Of a stretch of DNA of 8,705 bases, positions 7,301 to 8,705 are shown piece after piece. A program made the position numbers and the translations under genes. Numbering within the stretch: the stretch's first letter is position 1; every line of letters starts with the position of its first letter. The DNA is taken from assembly GCA_014379885.1 (NCBI GenBank), contig JACMKW010000607.1, positions 1 through 8,705 on the forward strand, read 5' to 3'. Source of the DNA: Rhizobacter sp. Lineage in GTDB: Bacteria > Pseudomonadota > Gammaproteobacteria > Burkholderiales > Burkholderiaceae. The notes under the pieces are model-generated. The model did not search any database and was not told the DNA's origin. It saw only the letters and a list, made by a program, of their open reading frames with translations.

Positions 7301-7952
7301 GGCGATTGCCGGGCGCTACCCGTTCGCGCGCAGCAGCCAGCGCGACGCCACGCAGGAAGACTTTGCCCGCGTGTTTGCACCCGGTGGTTTGTTCGACACC
7401 TTCTTCCAAAAGAACCTGGTGAACTACGTCGACACCTCGGCCCGCCCGTGGAAGTTCAAGAGCGTCGACGGCGCGAGCATGGGCACCGACAGCTCCACGC
7501 TGCTGCAGTTCCAGCACGCGGCGATGATCCGCGACACGTTCTTCCGCGGTGGCCCACAGATGGGCCTGAGGCTCGACTTCAAGCCGGTGGAGATGGACGC
7601 GACCATCACGCAGTTCATCCTCGACGTGGATGGCCAGCTGGTGAAGTACGCGCACGGCCCGCAAATCCCGGCCAGCGTGCAATGGCCCGGCCCGCGTGGC
7701 AGCTCGCAGGTGCGGGTGCAGGTCACGCCGGTCTCGGCCAGCGGCGCTTCGGGCCTGGTGACCGACGGGCCCTGGGCCTTGTTCAAGATCTTCGACAAGC
7801 AGCAGATCGAGCCGGCTGGCGGCCCGGAGCGCTGGAAAGCCACCTTCAACGTGGACGGCCGCAAAGCCACCTTCCTCGTCACCACCAGCAGCGTGCGCAA
7901 CCCGTTCCGCTTGCAAGAGCTGGAGCAGTTCTCGTGTCCCGGGAAGCTGTGA
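4359..7952 (+). CDS. tssM: Type VI secretion inner-membrane protein TssM (IcmF family)
   Basis: TssM spans the inner membrane and reaches through the periplasm to TssJ; with TssL it builds the channel-like membrane complex. The 1197-residue product is of normal family length. Two N-terminal membrane segments (about 11-37 and 47-66) precede a cytoplasmic NTPase-like domain with Walker A GAPGSGKTT (147-155), a Walker-B-like LIDTAGRY (194-201) and TKCDLL (280-285). A third membrane segment lies at about 457-483, and the rest is periplasmic. The C-terminus has the IcmF-type ending, including WALFKIFD, then SVRNPFRLQELEQFSCP just before the end, the region that contacts TssJ. The ATG overlaps the tssL stop (ATGA), indicating translational coupling, and a GGAG at 4348-4351 seven bases upstream is the clearest ribosome binding site in the window. 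All NTP-binding residues appear intact, although some TssM proteins work without ATPase activity. Confidence 0.96.
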   Translation: MIKKILGIIFSPWVLLVLGLLALSLVIWVVGPLVAIGNWRPLDGVTSRLVFIGLIVLLIVLRNVWKMFASRKRNDKVVNQLLAPAAAHDPADGEIKTLNERFSKALETLKTAQFEQPKSGISGLWSGLSSRVGKRYLYELPWYVIIGAPGSGKTTALVNSGLNFPLAGASGEHSVRGVGGTRNCDWWFTDQAVLIDTAGRYTTQDSNKSTDSKAWEGFLNLLKRSRPRQPLNGVLVTVSVTDLLTQSAAERNLHAATVRQRLQELHQHLGMRFPIYLLVTKCDLLAGFMETLGDVDKDTRAAPWGFTFKLDKQKHTDLGAFGPEFDALEKRLTDGLVGKLQLERDAGRRARIYGFPQQFDALRGVLKDHLEQVFSPSQFEAHPLLRGVYFVSGTQEGTPIDRMLGRIARTYKLERTVVPPNQSSGKSYFLSRLLKEVVFAESGLAGTDVKWERRRGMFALGAYALVGVFAVLTLAVWGVSYVGNQRYVDKVGAAAEEVKKLVQATPNRNSPDVLVLLPALEATRDLARASIGDSVPLSLGFGLYQGKKLDAASKQAYRRMLIDAVLPRIALGIEEQLKNGTDNPELQYEALKAYVMLYDPERFDPAALKLYVMADWENSLPRSVTTEQRTGLESHLDALLAEGAVVSPLPEDKTLVAQTRTRLVATPLTERIFRRLKRQGVGAEFPDFTVAKAAGPGAALVFTRASGEPLTKGVPGLFTNEGYHKGFQREVERVSGQLAEEEGWVLGVNDSKRQNALKDLDIKLQLNDEVRRLFLSEYAKVWETFIADIKMVKTSNLAQAVQMARVLSAPDNPLVPLLKAMSRETTLRSNKDVVGQVETKARDALQRSREELSRLLGNKGTASAVAPGQAIESIVDDRFIGLRQMVSSPDGKLPAPVDGTVALISEVYTLLTAADTAVKGGNVPPPSEVPNKVKAEAARLPEPVRSLLNTLSVSGTSAALEITRSNLGNAINSEIGEFCRQAIAGRYPFARSSQRDATQEDFARVFAPGGLFDTFFQKNLVNYVDTSARPWKFKSVDGASMGTDSSTLLQFQHAAMIRDTFFRGGPQMGLRLDFKPVEMDATITQFILDVDGQLVKYAHGPQIPASVQWPGPRGSSQVRVQVTPVSASGASGLVTDGPWALFKIFDKQQIEPAGGPERWKATFNVDGRKATFLVTTSSVRNPFRLQELEQFSCPGKL

Positions 7953-7986
7953 TGTCTGCCCCTGGCCCGGCCGGCTTGGGAGTGGG

Positions 7987-8134
7987 CCTTCGATACCTCA
8001 GGCTGAGCGGACGGAGGCGGGCAAATCCCGCGAACACCAGAGACCCGCTCTGGCTCAGGCTGAGCGGATCGAGGCGGGCAAGGCCAGCGAACACTAAAAG
8101 CCCGCTCAGCCTGACCCTTCGACAGGCTCAGGGC
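7987..8134. repeat. Cluster of palindromic repeat fragments in the tssM-tagF gap
   Basis: The 257-base gap between tssM and tagF (7953-8209) contains no gene that I can support and is mostly repeat sequence. It opens with the half-palindrome at 7987-8002, a 16-base exact match to 2958-2973 in the other repeat copies. Two tandem 57-base units follow, and then the segment CCCTTCGACAGGCTCAGGGC at 8115-8134. TCAGGCTGAGCGG at 8055-8067 and its exact reverse complement at 8102-8114 could form a 13-base stem. Confidence 0.75.
7997..8110. repeat. Tandem pair of 57-bp units
   Basis: Unit 1 (7997-8053) and unit 2 (8054-8110) match at about 46 of 57 positions without gaps. Both begin CTCAGGCTGAGCGGA, then share GAGGCGGGCAA, GCGAACAC and a CCGCT block. 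The units are clearly related but diverged, so the duplication is not very recent or they were inserted separately. Confidence 0.7.
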
Positions 8135-8209
8135 AGGGTGCGCCTTTCAGCGCATCGAAGGCCCGCTCCGACCCCCGCACGCCCTGATCGGGTACATGTG
8201 GGCTGACGC

Positions 8210-8705
8210 ATGAACGAGCAGTCGCTCCTCGACCTGCTCGCCGGCACCGGCGTCGAAGCGCCCGGCTGGTACGGCAAGCTGCCCATGCTCGGTGACTTCG
8301 CCGGCCGCCGCCTGCCACAGAACTTTGTCGACGCCTGCGATGCCTGGCTTGCTCGCGGCGTGGAGCAAAGCCGTGCACAGCTCGGCGAGCGCTGGCTCGA
8401 CGTGTACCTCACCGGCCCCATCTGGCGCTTCGCCTGGGCACCGGGCGTGGTCGATGAGAAGTGGTGGCTGGGCGTGATGATGCCCAGCGTCGACAAGGTC
8501 GGCCGCTACTTCCCGCTGCTGATTGCGCGTGAGGCGGCTGCCCTGCCTGCCACCGCCGAAGGCCTGAACCAATTGCAGGCCTGGTATGGCCACCTGGGTG
8601 CGAGCGCGCTGGGCACGCTACGCCCCGGCGCCACGCTCGAAGACTTTGAATCGACCCTTGCCCGCGCCCCCGTGGCCAGCGACGCCGCGTATGTGCCGCC
8701 GGCCG
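8210..8705 (+). CDS. tagF: Type VI secretion regulator TagF, N-terminal part, runs off right edge
   Basis: TagF (ImpM family) represses T6SS activity after translation, in known systems upstream of or parallel to the PpkA/PppA threonine phosphorylation switch and by binding Fha. The visible 165 residues have the family signature: GWYGKLPMLGDFAGRRLP (19-36), PIWRFAWAPG (70-79) and MPSVDKVGRYFPL (91-103). The start is ATG at 8210; an in-frame TGA at 8204-8206 rules out an upstream start in this frame. The only ribosome-binding-like sequence is a weak GTGGG at 8198-8202. The protein has about 18 residues before the GWYGK motif, and its C-terminal part, possibly including other fused domains, lies outside the window. 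It follows tssM after a 257-base repeat-filled gap, so it may share the tssM transcript or have its own promoter, none of which I can identify. Confidence 0.93.
   Translation, partial: MNEQSLLDLLAGTGVEAPGWYGKLPMLGDFAGRRLPQNFVDACDAWLARGVEQSRAQLGERWLDVYLTGPIWRFAWAPGVVDEKWWLGVMMPSVDKVGRYFPLLIAREAAALPATAEGLNQLQAWYGHLGASALGTLRPGATLEDFESTLARAPVASDAAYVPPA

Noticed and set aside
5646..7916. 756-codon open frame on the minus strand, antisense to tssM
   Set aside because: It lies wholly inside tssM, shows no recognisable domain and is rich in Arg, His and Gln, as expected for a shadow frame in GC-rich coding DNA.
7987..8134. CRISPR-like array
   Set aside because: There are only two diverged 57-base units with no regular spacers and no identical repeats.
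7448..8206. 252-codon plus-strand open frame covering the end of tssM and the tssM-tagF gap
   Set aside because: Its first two-thirds is an out-of-frame reading of the conserved tssM C-terminus and its last part translates repeat sequence; it ends just before tagF by chance.

Overview
The window is GC-rich, with strong G/C preference at third codon positions. It carries part of a type VI secretion system (T6SS) gene cluster from a Gram-negative bacterium. The GC-rich coding style, the tssJ-tssK-tssL-tssM-tagF order and the dispersed palindromes built on TTCGATACCTCAG and GGCTGAGCGGA cores suggest a betaproteobacterium, probably Burkholderiales. That placement is an inference, because there is no rRNA or other taxonomic marker.

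Layout. Positions 1-727 (minus strand) hold the 5' part of mltA, a lipoprotein lytic transglycosylase that runs off the left edge. Positions 728-1019 are a divergent intergenic region with a perfect dRS3-like hairpin and a first copy of an ~85-bp palindromic repeat. Then, all on the plus strand, come tssJ (outer-membrane lipoprotein, 1020-1517); tssK (baseplate-to-membrane adaptor, 1564-2898) broken by an in-frame amber codon at 2473-2475; a second, inverted copy of the ~85-bp repeat (2920-3004); tssL with a C-terminal OmpA-like peptidoglycan-binding domain (3043-4362); and tssM, an IcmF-family inner-membrane protein (4359-7952) whose start overlaps the tssL stop by four bases. A repeat-filled gap follows (7953-8209), and then the 5' part of tagF, a post-translational T6SS regulator, which runs off the right edge.

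How the genes work together. TssJ, TssL and TssM form the trans-envelope complex that docks the T6SS baseplate. TssK links the baseplate to the cytoplasmic side of TssL and TssM. The OmpA-like domain on TssL would anchor the complex to the cell wall, and an adjacent lytic transglycosylase could help open the wall. TagF is known in other bacteria to hold the system inactive. Sheath, tube, baseplate wedge, ClpV and effector genes are not in the window and would lie beyond it or elsewhere.

I do not see a new system here; the core is a recognisable T6SS. The main anomalies are the amber codon at the junction between the neck and head of TssK, the near-identical palindromic elements in inverted orientation flanking tssJ-tssK, and the presence of one repeat family in every sizeable gap of the cluster.
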